The notes under the pieces are model-generated. The model saw nothing but the letters and a program-made list of their open reading frames with translations. It searched no databases and had not been told where the DNA came from. A program made the translations under genes and the position numbers. A stretch of 64,000 nucleotides of DNA from Epiperipatus broadwayi. Its lineage: Eukaryota; Onychophora; Udeonychophora; Euonychophora; Peripatidae. The stretch lies in assembly GCA_028023455.1 (NCBI GenBank), contig JAQFVV010012400.1, positions 15,925,490 through 15,989,489 on the forward strand, written 5' to 3'. Below are positions 34,701 to 45,990 of the stretch, piece after piece. Numbering within the stretch: position 1 is the stretch's first letter; each line of letters opens with the position of its first letter.

Positions 34701-37700
34701 AAAGAAATCATTAAAATTTTTAAATGGATTTGGAATACAGAATCTTACAAGTTGCACTTTGTGTATTCTGATGCAGACTGAGTATTACAAACAAATGATA
34801 ACATTTGCTCATCTATGCTAATATTTCTGTTATCCTTTTAATTCAATTTATTTTAGTATAGCAAATTCGGTGAATCATTGCACCAGAAAATTCTAACTAC
34901 TATATGTCCAACTTTATAATGCTCACAGAGCAATGTGTAGATAAAAATACAAATTCCTTTTTAATTTCTTTTTTAATGTAAAAATAAAAATCACATTAAA
35001 CATGATTATTAATTAAAAATCATGAAATCACATCTCATTTATTGTAAATATATAAATTAATTCACACCTACAAGGGACAGAATTTGTAACTAAGTTTCTA
35101 ATATAAAATTATTTCAATTCATTTTGTAATAGCAATAATATTATGAGTTGACAATTTACTGTTTAAAAATATTGAATGATTTCAGAAAATTAGTTAAATT
35201 TTAAATGACAGGTGGCATTACTATACTTTATCAACCCATTTCAAAATGTAGTGCCAGACTAAAGGACAATATTAAGAAAACAATTTCTTTAAATATATGT
35301 ATAACATATTATATCTGTAGTTACATTTGTTGAAATAATTTACTTATGTATCTATCTTACTTAAAAATTTTCCAGTTATCAGTTTCTGATACAACCTGTT
35401 AAATAATGCCAATTATAGTAGTCTACATTATGAACTGAAGGTATCTTGTGGAGTTCTCTTCTTATATATATTCCATAAAACAAAATATTCACAACACAAA
35501 AAATGTCTCATTTAATACCTATTGTTACAAGTTTTAATGCATGATAGTTAACTTTTAAAAATTTTTAACCACCAGATGTAATAAAACATTTATTTATTTG
35601 TATTACTTATTAGAGCATTTGATCAAAACTCTTCAACATTATATTTCTCAATAAAACATAATATAAAATCAATAATTAATAGTATTATTCAGTTTCTGGT
35701 TCCTCACACTCTTTCTTTTATGTTAAAATCCTACTTTTTTAGAGAAGTGAATCAAATACAGATTTTCTTGGCAATACAATATATCTTTGCTTTTACTACC
35801 AAACATTTTAATGGAGTTTCAAGTCATGCAAAAGTGTACTCAAACATTAAACCATTAGATTTTTCTGTGAGGAGAATTTATTTCCCGTTTCACCTATTTT
35901 TGTAAGTTAATTCTATCCATTCACATAAAAAAAAAAATCCATAATTTTACAATGCTCTTCCAATCATGTTTGAAGTTTAAATAAATATAACCATCACCGA
36001 ATATCAATATTATATCATTTTACTTTGTATTATAGAATAACAATTGACTTTTACGTTTTGGAAGAATGATCTCCCCCCATACTGTTGCATTGTTTTTGTT
36101 TCAGTAATATGTAGTTATATTCTTACTTCATTTTTTAAGCAAAACTAAATTTGAAATAGAATGCACATATAAAAGTATCTTAATGGATTTTAATAGAAAC
36201 GAAGTTTATTGATTTCAAAAATGCTCCAGTTTTGAAATAAAGAGAAATAGATAAGAGTATAATAGAAAATATAATATATAAACCCTAAGAACCAATATTT
36301 TAATTTATTATATTATTATTGGAGAAATTTAACTATTTTAAAAATCCACCTTATGTTTTCCACTCTGTTTTTGTTTGCAAAAAAAAAAAAATTAATACAA
36401 AAAACTAAGAATAATTTTAAAATAATTGAAACATATCAATGTATTTAAATGTAAGGAATTGGCATCAATGATATTTCCATGTAATTGTAATCTGATGATA
36501 ATGTATGACATTATCTTACATCTTAATTTTAAAAGTGATAACTTTTTACATATAATGAACTAGTTTTTTTGTTTGTTTTTTTTTAAAAAAACCCAATATT
36601 ATTCACCGCTGGGAGACTGTTATTATTTGGTCAAATAAATACCTGGTGATCATAAGGAAAAAAATTCCTCTAAAGTGAGACTGTGGCTCCAAATATATTA
36701 CTATTAATGAAGGAAACCATCCATCTCAATGATTGTCATCCTTGTTTTCTTTTATTATAAACCTTTCAAAGCATCAACCATTTTCTAATGGAATTTACAT
36801 AATATGAATAAACAAGTTCCAATCTGATCATTTATGCTTCAAGCCAAAATTTAAATCCATTCTTAATGACCATACACTTGATTATTTACTTTACTGGCCA
36901 CAGTATTCTCTAATCTCACCAAATATCACAGTTTAAAAATATCAATTATCTTTCCTTTGTTTCTTCTTTAATCTATAATTTTTAAATCCATAGAAAGTCA
37001 AAGGAGATGCCATATCTTGAACAATGGTTATCTTAAACTTTTTAAATATACTATCTCCAAACTAGATTATTAGATGATTCTGGAGTAAAGAAATCTGAAT
37101 GTTTTTATACTGTAGCTTTTAAAAATCACACAAAAATGTGATACTAACACATTGATGAATGATTCAAAAAAATTTCATTAATCTGTCTTCTCCATATTCA
37201 TTCATAATTTCATCGTTAGATTTTGTATTATTAATTTTGCATTTATCTAAGACTTTTGCATTTCCTCCATATATCCTAAATCTATGCTCATCTGATTAAA
37301 TATGATTCCCTTTATTATGTATTCAATATACCAGTAACTAAATCAGGACAGTATGCAATCCTGATTAATTTGCCAATATAAAACCATCTGTCTAACTCCT
37401 TGGACAATCTACATTTTATCATAGCATGCGTTAAGAGGGTCTCTTGTCTTGTATAAAGATTCCTCATAAGAACAAAAGAATTCAACAATACAGCTTTCTT
37501 AAAATCATGCTATAATTTTGCATTGCTAAACAAATTAAAGGCCTTATCAACAAAACATATGATGACCTTTTTTTGGGGGTATTTCCCTAATTTTTTTGAT
37601 TATCCAATGCATGTTAGTAAATAATGCTTCTTCCTCCTTTATCTTTCCTAAATCATCTTATTTCTCCTCTCCCATTATCTAAAATTCTTCTATATAGCTG

Positions 37701-38021
37701 AACTCATTATGTATACTGACTGATGGTATAACTGTATGTTCCTTCCATCTCGGATCTTTGACTATAATCTATCCATTGCCATTTTACAGAAAACTCACTT
37801 AAAGATGAAACTTCCTTTTCAATCTTGTGAATTTTTTTTAAGCAAAGGAATAGGGTACATATTGGACAAACACTCTACTAAAAAATGAGATATTGTTGGA
37901 TTATGTGTAGTTAAATAAAAAGATGATGAGACAATTCATTTGAAGATAAGACATGTAATTTATTATAAAAACATACATAAATTGAACAACTTTATTGCTT
38001 GAAAGTTCATAAAAAAAAGTA
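31723..38021. other. AT-rich sequence with homopolymer runs; no gene seen
   Basis: It includes a 13-C run (33487-33499), a 12-C run (34364-34375) and long T and A tracts near 33415-33455. The part 37380-37800 has a minus-strand flavour of a LINE reverse transcriptase ('NQDCILS'-like), but too weak to call. Nothing else was recognised. Confidence 0.35.
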
Positions 38022-38106
38022 TAAGTACCAGAAATGGAATCGATGCAAGGACTTTATACTCAATACACTGATAGTCTAACCCATTGCACTAAATCACATG
38101 GTGCAA
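38022..38106 (-). mobile_element. tRNA-derived SINE head
   Basis: The reverse complement reads 'gatttagtgcaatgggttag', an A-box region, then after 'tgtattgagtataaagtcct' the B-box-like 'gcatcgattcc'. Spacing is that of a tRNA. The 5' tRNA half fits the 'tgg.tTAGTG.AGTGGTTAGA' pattern known from many invertebrate SINEs. Confidence 0.6.
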
Positions 38107-38994
38107 AATTTAAGTGGTTCATTCATTATAAATAAAAAATGAAGGAACAATATTCTGGAATGGCAAGATTAGTCATTAAACTTAAGATATCAAATGAGAT
38201 AATTTAGATTTACATCTCAATAAATTGTTATTTTGAGGAAGAAATAGACAACTTTTATTTAGATATGCAGAATTCTTTTGCTAAGTTCAAACATTTTAAA
38301 ATTATCACAAGAGACTTTTAATGCAACAAGATAATTAAATTTATAGAAAAAGACAATGGAATATTATGAATCTTTTGAGAAAAATTCAATGCATCCAAAT
38401 AAAGATTTTAATGTATTTGCTAGATCTAATATGGAAAGTAATTTTCATGATGAAAGATACATCTAACATCTATTGTTTTAACAGTTGATAGCCTCAACTT
38501 TCAAAAATGTCTCAGATTTAAATGAACCCTACAAACATTCTCTAAGAATAGAAAAAAGTAATTCTCTAGTAAATTGTTAAATAAAGCAACTTATGAAAAA
38601 ATAAATAAATAAAAAAAAATTAAAAAACAATATATGTAAAAGAAGGGAATACTGAAATTCTATGAAATGATATTTTTTAAATAAATCAATGATAATGTAA
38701 GAAAGTATAATGATGAGATAGCAAAGAAAGTTATAGAAAAAAACAAGTCCCAAAAAACAATATCTTGATTTTGGAAGAACTAAAAAAAGAAACATGGAGT
38801 GTATGAAAGAGTTCTACAATATATATAACAATATGAAACAAAATAGGCTCTAAAATTATTATAACTTTTGAATGGCAAATATTTTAAAATGATCTGAGGC
38901 ATGCAATTAAATGTATGAAGAATGAAAAGTTTGCAAATGATGGAATTATTGATATCTGTATAATAAAGATATACCAAATGGATCTGAAAATATT
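38107..38994. other. AT-rich spacer, perhaps the 5' part of the following LINE
   Basis: No endonuclease motif could be read. Open stretches on the minus strand are low-complexity Phe/Leu/Ile runs. Confidence 0.35.
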
Positions 38995-39680
38995 GATATT
39001 TAAGATAGATGAAAAAGAAAATGTTAAAAATTATAAACCTATTAGTCTTTAATCAATTCTATACAAAATCCTTACTAAGATTGTCACAATTCCTCTGCTG
39101 TGAATTTTGGACTCAAACCAATCAAAAGAACATAGATTTTTCTGCATTGAATTTGTAAATTATTAAGACTTTGAGCATTTCTATGCATAGATCCATATTA
39201 TAAAATTCTAAATATTCATCAAAACGCAATAGAAGTGACAATAAAGGGATTCACAAAATGATTGCAAATCTCTGTAATTTTTTACAGCAGTTTTATGGAT
39301 GTATTAAAATCAAAAGCTAAGAGAATGAATATCATTTAAGTCATCTAGAATTTGCAGATGGTATAGTGGATTTACTAATAATGTTTCTGAAGATATTACA
39401 AAAGCTATCAAAAGAAAGCAAAAAAGTAGTACTAAAGACAAATGTTAAAAAAGACGAAATTTATATTCAACAATTTTTTTAAAAAAAGAAAATAAACATT
39501 ACCATTAATGAATTAGAAGTTAACTGTAAATAAACTTGTGTAGATTATTAATACATATAAAAACATAATGTAATTAATTCTAAAATTAAATCTTGGATGA
39601 ATGGTAAATAGGTGATATATCTCCTACCTGCAGTCTTTTATCTTAAGAAGCAATTATTAGTTAGGTGGGGTGCAATAAAT
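38995..39680 (+). pseudogene. RTE-like LINE reverse transcriptase relic
   Basis: 'VKNYKPISL' at 39021-39050 is the classic entry to a LINE reverse transcriptase ('NYRPISLL'). It is followed by 'LYKILTKIVT' and a 'DSNQSKEH' segment where 'ENQ..EQAGFR' is expected. 'FTAVLWMY'-like sequence lies near 39280, then 'SHLEFADGIV' (39339-39369), the catalytic box with the second aspartate replaced by glycine. 'KESKKVVLKTNVKK' follows, matching 'AS..VGLK.N..KTK'. Continued similarity ('INELEV', 'KSWMNGK') reaches about 39680. Intervening parts are deleted or frame-shifted. The motif spacing resembles RTE/endonuclease-reverse transcriptase genes of invertebrates. Confidence 0.65.
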
Positions 39681-40239
39681 CGTGAATAAATAGTATAAAA
39701 TTAAAAATTATGGGATATTAAATATTTTATTAATTAGGCACATCTATTGAATAAAAATATTTTTTTCCTAATCATATTATACATGTGTAATCATATTTAG
39801 TGTGGTGAGAATCAGCTAACATGGGAACAGTCCACAAGAAAAACAATTATTGCATCCTGACAATTTGGTTAAATTCAATGAATTTCTGAACACATTAAAA
39901 ATATTTTCAAAGCAACACTAATTTTCTATGCATTGTTCTCTTAAAATATATATTTTGGCAATAGGACCATCCCTGTTAGTCTAAAACCTTCACCAAGAAT
40001 AGCGATGCTCATGAAAAAATAAAAAACAAATTTGATATATTAGTTCTTGAATTGTATAGTAAAATAGTATTGTTATAATCCATTATTTTTTTATTTATTT
40101 TAAAAACAAATATAAAAAAGTGAATTCAACTTACCTCAAGAATAAACAATAAAATTCACTGACATTTTATTTCTTAAAAATCATACTTATAATAATAATA
40201 AATGGCATGGAAAAAATAAGTTCAGGTTGGAATTTAATA
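39681..40239. other. AT-rich spacer
   Basis: No gene or repeat was recognised. Confidence 0.4.
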
Positions 40240-40781
40240 GCATTTTTTTCCACTCTCGCTATATTTGTGCCATCTAGTGCAAGCATTAGTAATCAATAGC
40301 TACCAGATGGTGGTTTAATAAATCCTTAACCGGTACAGTTTTTTCCAAATATTCCCAGACTACTTTCTAAGTTATGGTTTTCATCAATGAGGAGATTTTT
40401 GAATTGTGCAGTTGCTTTTTACTTTTGTATTATACTATCAAGCTATCAGCCCAGACTAAAAAACCGGTAATTTTTTTTTCAATCCAAGCCAATTTGCTTG
40501 CATAGTTATGCAGATCTGAATCCATTTTGATTTTTATATATTATGGTGAACTCAGTTTTTTAATAACCTTAGGCACCTCTATTCTTTGACTAGAATTGGC
40601 ATTAAACCAATAAAATATCACAATCTTTGCTTACACATTTTACCATAAACTTGAAACTACTTTGGGAATATTTGGATAGGACAAAACTGTATAAGGATTT
40701 ATTGAGTGCTACTATCTGGCTTCTATGATTACTAAAACTTTCACTAGATGGCATAAACATAGTGAGATTGGGAAAAAATGC
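40240..40781. mobile_element. Long-TIR DNA element, copy A (complete, 542 bp)
   Basis: The left end 'gcatttttttccactctcgc' pairs with the right end '...gtgagattgggaaaaaatgc'. 'gtgccatctagtg' pairs with 'cactagatggca'. Pairing then continues inward ('ataaatcctta...acagtttt', 'ccaaatattccca') giving terminal repeats of about 130 bases. TA on both sides is a likely target duplication, pointing to the Tc1/mariner superfamily. No protein is encoded, so it is a non-autonomous MITE. Copies B (8482) and C (19380) share the interior. Confidence 0.82.
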
Positions 40782-42799
40782 TACAAAATTGCTAATAGAC
40801 AGAAAAATGTGCTTGCAAAGATCATGTGATATTTAGTAAGTCGTGTGATGTTTTATTGGTTCAAGATGCAAGTGAATTAAATCAATTTATTCCAAAAATA
40901 AATAAAATAAAATAAAATTACATCAGGAATAGATAGTAAAAATTAAATTTTAAGAATAAAAGTCTCTGTGTTTCATAAAAAAAATAGAGTTCATGTGTAG
41001 TGTAGAACATAATTTTTTAATCCTATACTAGCCTCAAATCTTCCCTGAAGATTTGTGCTATATATATATTTTTAAAAAACCACTAAAGTTGATTTATTAT
41101 TTCTTGAGTTAAAAGAACAAACAGATCATAAGTTTACTTTATATGTGAAGTAAATATGCCTATGTGCTTGGAAAAATAATATATTTAATAAATATGTTTA
41201 CTTGATGATTAATTATGAATCTGAAATTTGAATACTTAATAGAAGAGCAATATAAAGATTGTGGAAAGAAGAAAGTTAAATTAACAAGATAGGAATGAAA
41301 GTGAAATACCAGGGTAGGCAACAGACGGTTATCACAGACATTATTGAAAAAATTAAGACGCTGAAATAGAGCATCATTACAAGAGATAACAGTAGATGAT
41401 AGCTGAACTCTTAAACTAAATCTCAAAAGATCACAAAAACCCTGACCTCTGAATGGGAAATGAACGAATGAAATGAGGAATCATCTTATAGTGCATTAAT
41501 TGATAATGGTTGAAAATCAACATATTTAAAATATATATGCATTCGTTTTTGTTTTTTAAAAAGCATATAAATTATAAATTAAGTCAAATAAGATAAGAAA
41601 AAAATTATACTGGGCAAGATTCTTGACAAAACCAAATATATGACAAAAAAGTAAAATATATCACTCCAAATGATCAAAATTTAGTGAAAAAGTAATGAAG
41701 ACAAAATTTGAATCAAATTTCTAAGAAAATAATACAAAGATTGATGAGTAAAGTTGGAGTTTTTTTTTCCTCAGCAACAAATACTAAATGGCACCATCAA
41801 AAAACTTCAACTGGTTTAGCCTTTTTTTAAGTGAGAGATCTTTTGCACTATATCCATTGGCTAAATTAGTGCATACAGTAAGACAAGGGACACCACAGTC
41901 ATAGTCCGTAGCAGTAAGCTAATAAAGTCTTATGACCCTACTACTAAAACAATGTTTGCAAAGTAACAATTATCTATAAATATTTCAAAAATCCAAAGTT
42001 ATTATAAAAGAATTGGATAATTCTTACAAGACTTTAAATGAGATATTGTACTTACAATTATGAAATTACATACAGGGAAGACAGAATTCATATTTTAACA
42101 TTAGTATCAAATATCACTTGTTCCTTCTCTCACACCCTTTATGATTATGGCATTTCAAATTTGCTAGATTGTAAAAATAAGGATAACAAAAAAAAAAAAA
42201 ACATTCCTCGATGTAACTCCCCACAAAGAGACTGATAAAACAGAGCTAATAAACTGAAAGGGGGACATTATATAATGTGTTGATATAATTAGCATGGATG
42301 TCTATCCAATACAATGGCAATTAGTGTTTAAAATTATGTAATTTCTTACTTACCATATATATGCAATAATGATAAAAATATAGAAAGCAAAATTCCAAAA
42401 GATGAAATCAATTTCATCATTCATATCCAGGCACCCAACTATGAATAAAAAGGATGTTTTTGCAGATGTTTTTACCTTTTGTAAACTGTAACTTTTCAAT
42501 AATGTAAACAGATACATTCTCCCATCCCAATTCATGATTATCATAAATCATCGAGGATACTAATATTCAATATTTAGTTTAAAACGTAATATATTTATAG
42601 AGTAATTTAGACAATTGAGAAAACATTTATAGCAATCCAGTATTGTTTCAGAGCAGGATAAATAACAATGTACACCTTCAAATTATTGGACTGCACTGCA
42701 TAAAAAGGAAAAGTGGCTATTTATTAAATACAAGACAAAAGTTCTTTTTCAACTGAATAAAGGTTGGAAAAAACTGCACATGAAAATTTATTGGAAATA
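40782..42799. other. AT-rich spacer, includes part of a dispersed repeat pair
   Basis: 41236-41400 resembles 56300-56450 (see separate entries). A 13-A run near 42187 sits inside a short open stretch with no domain. Nothing else was recognised. Confidence 0.4.
41236..41400 (+). repeat. Dispersed repeat, copy 1 (partner at 56300-56450)
   Basis: 'ttaatagaagagcaatataaag' here and 'ttaatagaagagcattacaaag' near 56300 begin similar stretches. Both continue to 'atcac.gaca.tattgaaaaaattaag' and 'aaatagagc'. Family unknown; ends not determined. Confidence 0.5.
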
Positions 42800-43913
42800 C
42801 ACCTGGGTCTCTTTTTACGCAGACTTATTTAACACGATTTTGAAGTTACGCGATTCATGTTTCACCGGAAGTCGAACTCCAATAATGCGCTATTACTTTA
42901 AATAATAAATTTCGCACACTTACGTTATATTGAAAGTAATAGGACATTATTGGAATTCGACTTTCATCTTAGTAATTTCAATATTTTCAATGCTTTATAA
43001 TAGTAAGATTTTATGCAATAATGAAATTAAAATCATGATTTCCATATTTTATGTATACACACATTAAATTTTATAAGATTATAATGTAAATTTGTTCAAA
43101 CATTGTGCGTGTTAATTTTGCATTTTAAATCACATTCTGTTTTTGCTTTTTAAAAAAGAACGTAATCAATTATTAATCATTTAGTGTCCACAAGTTTATT
43201 TTTAAAAGGTGAGTAATAGCAGTGGGCACAATTAAATTTGACAATTAAAAATTAAAATCTGATTTTTAATTGTAATTAACAATTTAAAAATTACTTACGG
43301 CGACTTGAAATTAATGTGATGTGAAATTTGATTTTTAAACGGAATTGAAAATTAAAGACAAAAATAAGAATTTAATTTTTAGTTGTTAGTTTCATAAACA
43401 ATTAATAAAATCACTGTCTCAAAGATTAATTACTAATTACATTGTCACCAGAAAACCATTGACACAACATGAGTGTGAAGTTGGCGCTAGTTGTATTTCC
43501 TCTTGTAAAAAATTTGATTTTTTACCAGTTTGCAAATGAACATGTTTTTCGGCAAATAACGATAATAATTAAGATGTGTATAAAAAAATGTAAATTACTG
43601 TACTGTAAATTAGCCATAAAAATATATTATTTTGAATAAAATTAAATATTATAGTTAAAAAAAGTTTGTCTTGTATCAATTTTTTTCAAATTTGAAATTT
43701 TTTATTAGTCATATTTTATTTCCTTATTATTATTCTTTTTTTTTGCACGAATTTTAAAGTAATTTTACGTTGGTGCTTTGCTTTTACGCGAATTTTGAAA
43801 AATCACAGACCGCATCCCCCCTTTTTCAATGTAAGTTATGTCTATTTTTGCGTGATTTCGTTTGCGCGTGTTTTCTGAGGAACCTATCTATCGCGTAAAA
43901 CAAGACCCAGGTG
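42800..43913. mobile_element. Pogo/Tigger-like DNA element, copy 2
   Basis: The ends are 'cacctgggtctctttttacg' and 'cgtaaaacaagacccaggtg', flanked by TA. Sub-terminal sequence repeats 'ttacgcg' and 'tttgcgcgtg' motifs, and the 3' side contains a 'gaggaacctatctatcgcgt' segment, in the style of Tigger/pogo terminal sequences. Interior similarity to copy 1 covers about 43385-43760. An extra palindrome at 42869-42961 and a low-complexity 'attaaaaatt' block near 43235-43385 account for its greater length. No intact transposase is present. Confidence 0.72.
42869..42961. repeat. Inverted repeat inside the pogo/Tigger-like copy
   Basis: 'gtcgaactccaataatgcgc' with 'tattacttta' (42871-42900) is complementary, with a few mismatches, to 42929-42961 ('tgaaagtaataggacattat' then 'tggaattcgac'). 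The loop is about 26-30 bases. Confidence 0.75.
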
Positions 43914-44586
43914 TATAATTAAATCAACATTTCTTTCTGAATGACAGCTGAATACACCAAACGGATTCAAAGGTTTCTATCTGCATGTGGATATACTATT
44001 GCCTGTGTATTTAATAATCTTGATTATGCATTTAGAGATTCTACATTCTTATCAGTCCAAACATATCATATGGATAAATCCTTTCACAACATTAATTTGA
44101 CCTGAATTTGTGCAATTATAAGTACTAGAGCTTTTTTTTCACTATAATTATTGTTTTTAAAAAGGCATTGCACACTGAAACATTTTCAATCCAGCTTTTT
44201 TTTTTTTTAAAAAAAAAAAAGGACACAATTAATGAATTAAAAGCTTTATCAAAAAATAGTATCTAGGAAAGGAGTTATATAACTTATTGAAAAATGAATT
44301 AGAAAAAAAACATTTTTGAAAAGTGAAAAGAACTTTAATAGGATGAAGACATTAATTATGCTTCAAGTTTTTGAATTATTCCTGCTTTCTTGTATTATAA
44401 ATAATTGTAAACGATAATAAAAGATGTCATATTATTTTATGATTAATTTTTTTCTTTTGCAAAGGGGTAATAAATAATAATATAAAACAAATTATAATTT
44501 TTATTTATGGTTAAATGATAAAACAATTTTATTTCTGTTTTTTTTTTTTTTTTGTCAAAATTTGTTATTAAGACACATATATATAT
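43914..44586. other. AT-rich spacer
   Basis: A T12A12-type palindromic run lies at about 44198-44220. No gene was recognised. Confidence 0.4.
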
Positions 44587-44690
44587 TGTACCGGTTTTGA
44601 GATGTCCTGGCTCCTCACTGAGGTGAGACAAAAGCTCGAAATCGATCTTGCCCGGTCTATCGTCTCGTTCTTTCACTTTCCCCGGGTACA
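44587..44690. mobile_element. Compact GC-rich unit with TIR-like ends inside a TA microsatellite
   Basis: A 104-base unit opens 'tgtaccgg' and closes 'ccgggtaca', directly bounded by 'atatatat' on both sides. Its GC is near 50% in surroundings near 20-25%. The middle contains 'ctcctcactgaggtgag', partly self-complementary, and two 'tcg' rich patches. No protein is encoded in a recognisable way. It could be a very small MITE, or the end of a larger element whose rest is missing. Confidence 0.55.
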
Positions 44691-44767
44691 ATATATATAT
44701 GTACACATCATAATTGCTATATAATAAATTTTTCTTAAAATATGAATTTTTCACTATTTAAAAAACT

Positions 44768-45421
44768 GGTATTTGTGAGTTTTTCTGTAAACCAATATGG
44801 CAGCTTGTATTTTTGATAAATGGACAATTTTGAGGGGCTATAATCTACCAAAGATGTGTTAGTTATTAAATTAAAACAAAATTAATAAATTGATTGTTAA
44901 ATTTTAAAAAATGAATAAATTCTGATAAATTTCATTAAGAAGCTTTATTTCAACTTCTTTCTTTTTTTTAACATTGTCATACTTTGGTTCAATTCAGAAT
45001 ATCTCTTTTTATCAGCAGTTTTTTTTTTTTTGGTAAATTGTCATAATGATAAAAATTTAGGATCTTCCTGTTTGGATTATTTTCAAAGGACGGATTCTGC
45101 CCTCCAGAAAAGTATTCATTAATGGTCTTGATATGATTGCACATTGTAGACATGAATAAAGTGCAAATATTGTATTCAATTTTTTTTTTACATTTTTCTG
45201 TTAAGAAGTTAATTCAAAAAAGAAAATAAATTGTAAATATTGTAATTCATTTTTCTACAATTTCTTTTTTTAAAATAACAGAAAAAAAAAAAATGTAAAT
45301 ATTAAATATGACATTTCCTAGCAGGCATTTTTTTGTAAACATTTTTTGGGGCACTTCGAAACAGTAGATTTATCAAAAATACAGGCTGCCATCCTGGCTA
45401 GTCGAAAAACTGACAGGTACC
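44768..45421. mobile_element. Inverted-repeat DNA element, ~650 bp
   Basis: 44768-44823 is similar to the reverse complement of 45366-45421. Landmarks are 'ggtatttgtgagtttttctg' on the left against 'ggtacctgtcagtttttcga' on the right, then 'atatggcagcttgtattttt' against 'ggatggcagcctgtattttt', and 'gataaat' in both. The interior is AT-rich with no reading frame. A non-autonomous DNA element is the simplest reading. The target duplication was not identified. Confidence 0.65.
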
Positions 45422-45984
45422 AAAAATTTTTATTTTTAATATATTTAATGAAGACAATAATAATGCCAGATAAATACGTATATACAAGCTAATGCATAAA
45501 AATACATTTGAGATCTATAAAATATATTTGTTGATCTGAATAGTTAGACAAGTAAATTAGGTTGGATTCCAAATCTTAGGGTGTTGATCGTAAGTTATTA
45601 GTTTAAACACTATAAAAGAAGTAAACATAATTGTTCAATGTGTGTGCATGGGTGAGCTATATGATGCTTTTCATGAAGCCTCATAGCCAGAATCTAAGCT
45701 ATATATATATATATAGTTGGAACTATCAACTAGAATTTATTGATCACTTGTGCTTACATATGTTTTAAAATAGTTTGATATACAGTGGATTACTGCTATT
45801 AATGTGGGTGCTAAATGTAAACTGAATCGTGATTTTTATTAGGTATAGATGCACTAAATAGAATAATTAAAAAATAGCATTAAAGTTCCTTAAAATATCA
45901 AATCAATTTTAATCACATATTTACATGCAAATGATTATAAATAAAGCTTTAAAGTAATTGTTTACTAAAGTAATAAAAACAAAA
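45422..45984. other. AT-rich spacer, SMUG1 intron side
   Basis: A TA run lies at 45701-45716. On the minus strand this is the beginning of the intron after the SMUG1 exon. No further exon was recognised. Confidence 0.4.
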
Positions 45985-45990
45985 CCTTAC
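45985..45990 (-). other. Splice donor after the SMUG1 exon
   Basis: The minus strand reads 'aaaatggg' then 'gtaagg', a strong GT-A-A-G donor. It lies between codons (phase 0), exactly where similarity to SMUG1 ceases, since the continuation in frame ('VRFCFYYF...') does not look like the family. Confidence 0.8.

Noticed and set aside
36905-36935. Minus-strand 'FGE' as a possible start of the second SMUG1 exon
   Set aside because: The following residues do not match the family, a stop follows within about a dozen codons, and no acceptor AG is in place.
37380-37800. Minus-strand LINE reverse transcriptase relic
   Set aside because: One 'NQDCILS'-like match is suggestive, but the other landmarks could not be read in order.
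45949-45990. SMUG1 coding extending to the in-frame stop at 45949
   Set aside because: The last 13 residues after 'AQNG' do not match the family and a strong GT donor sits exactly at the break.
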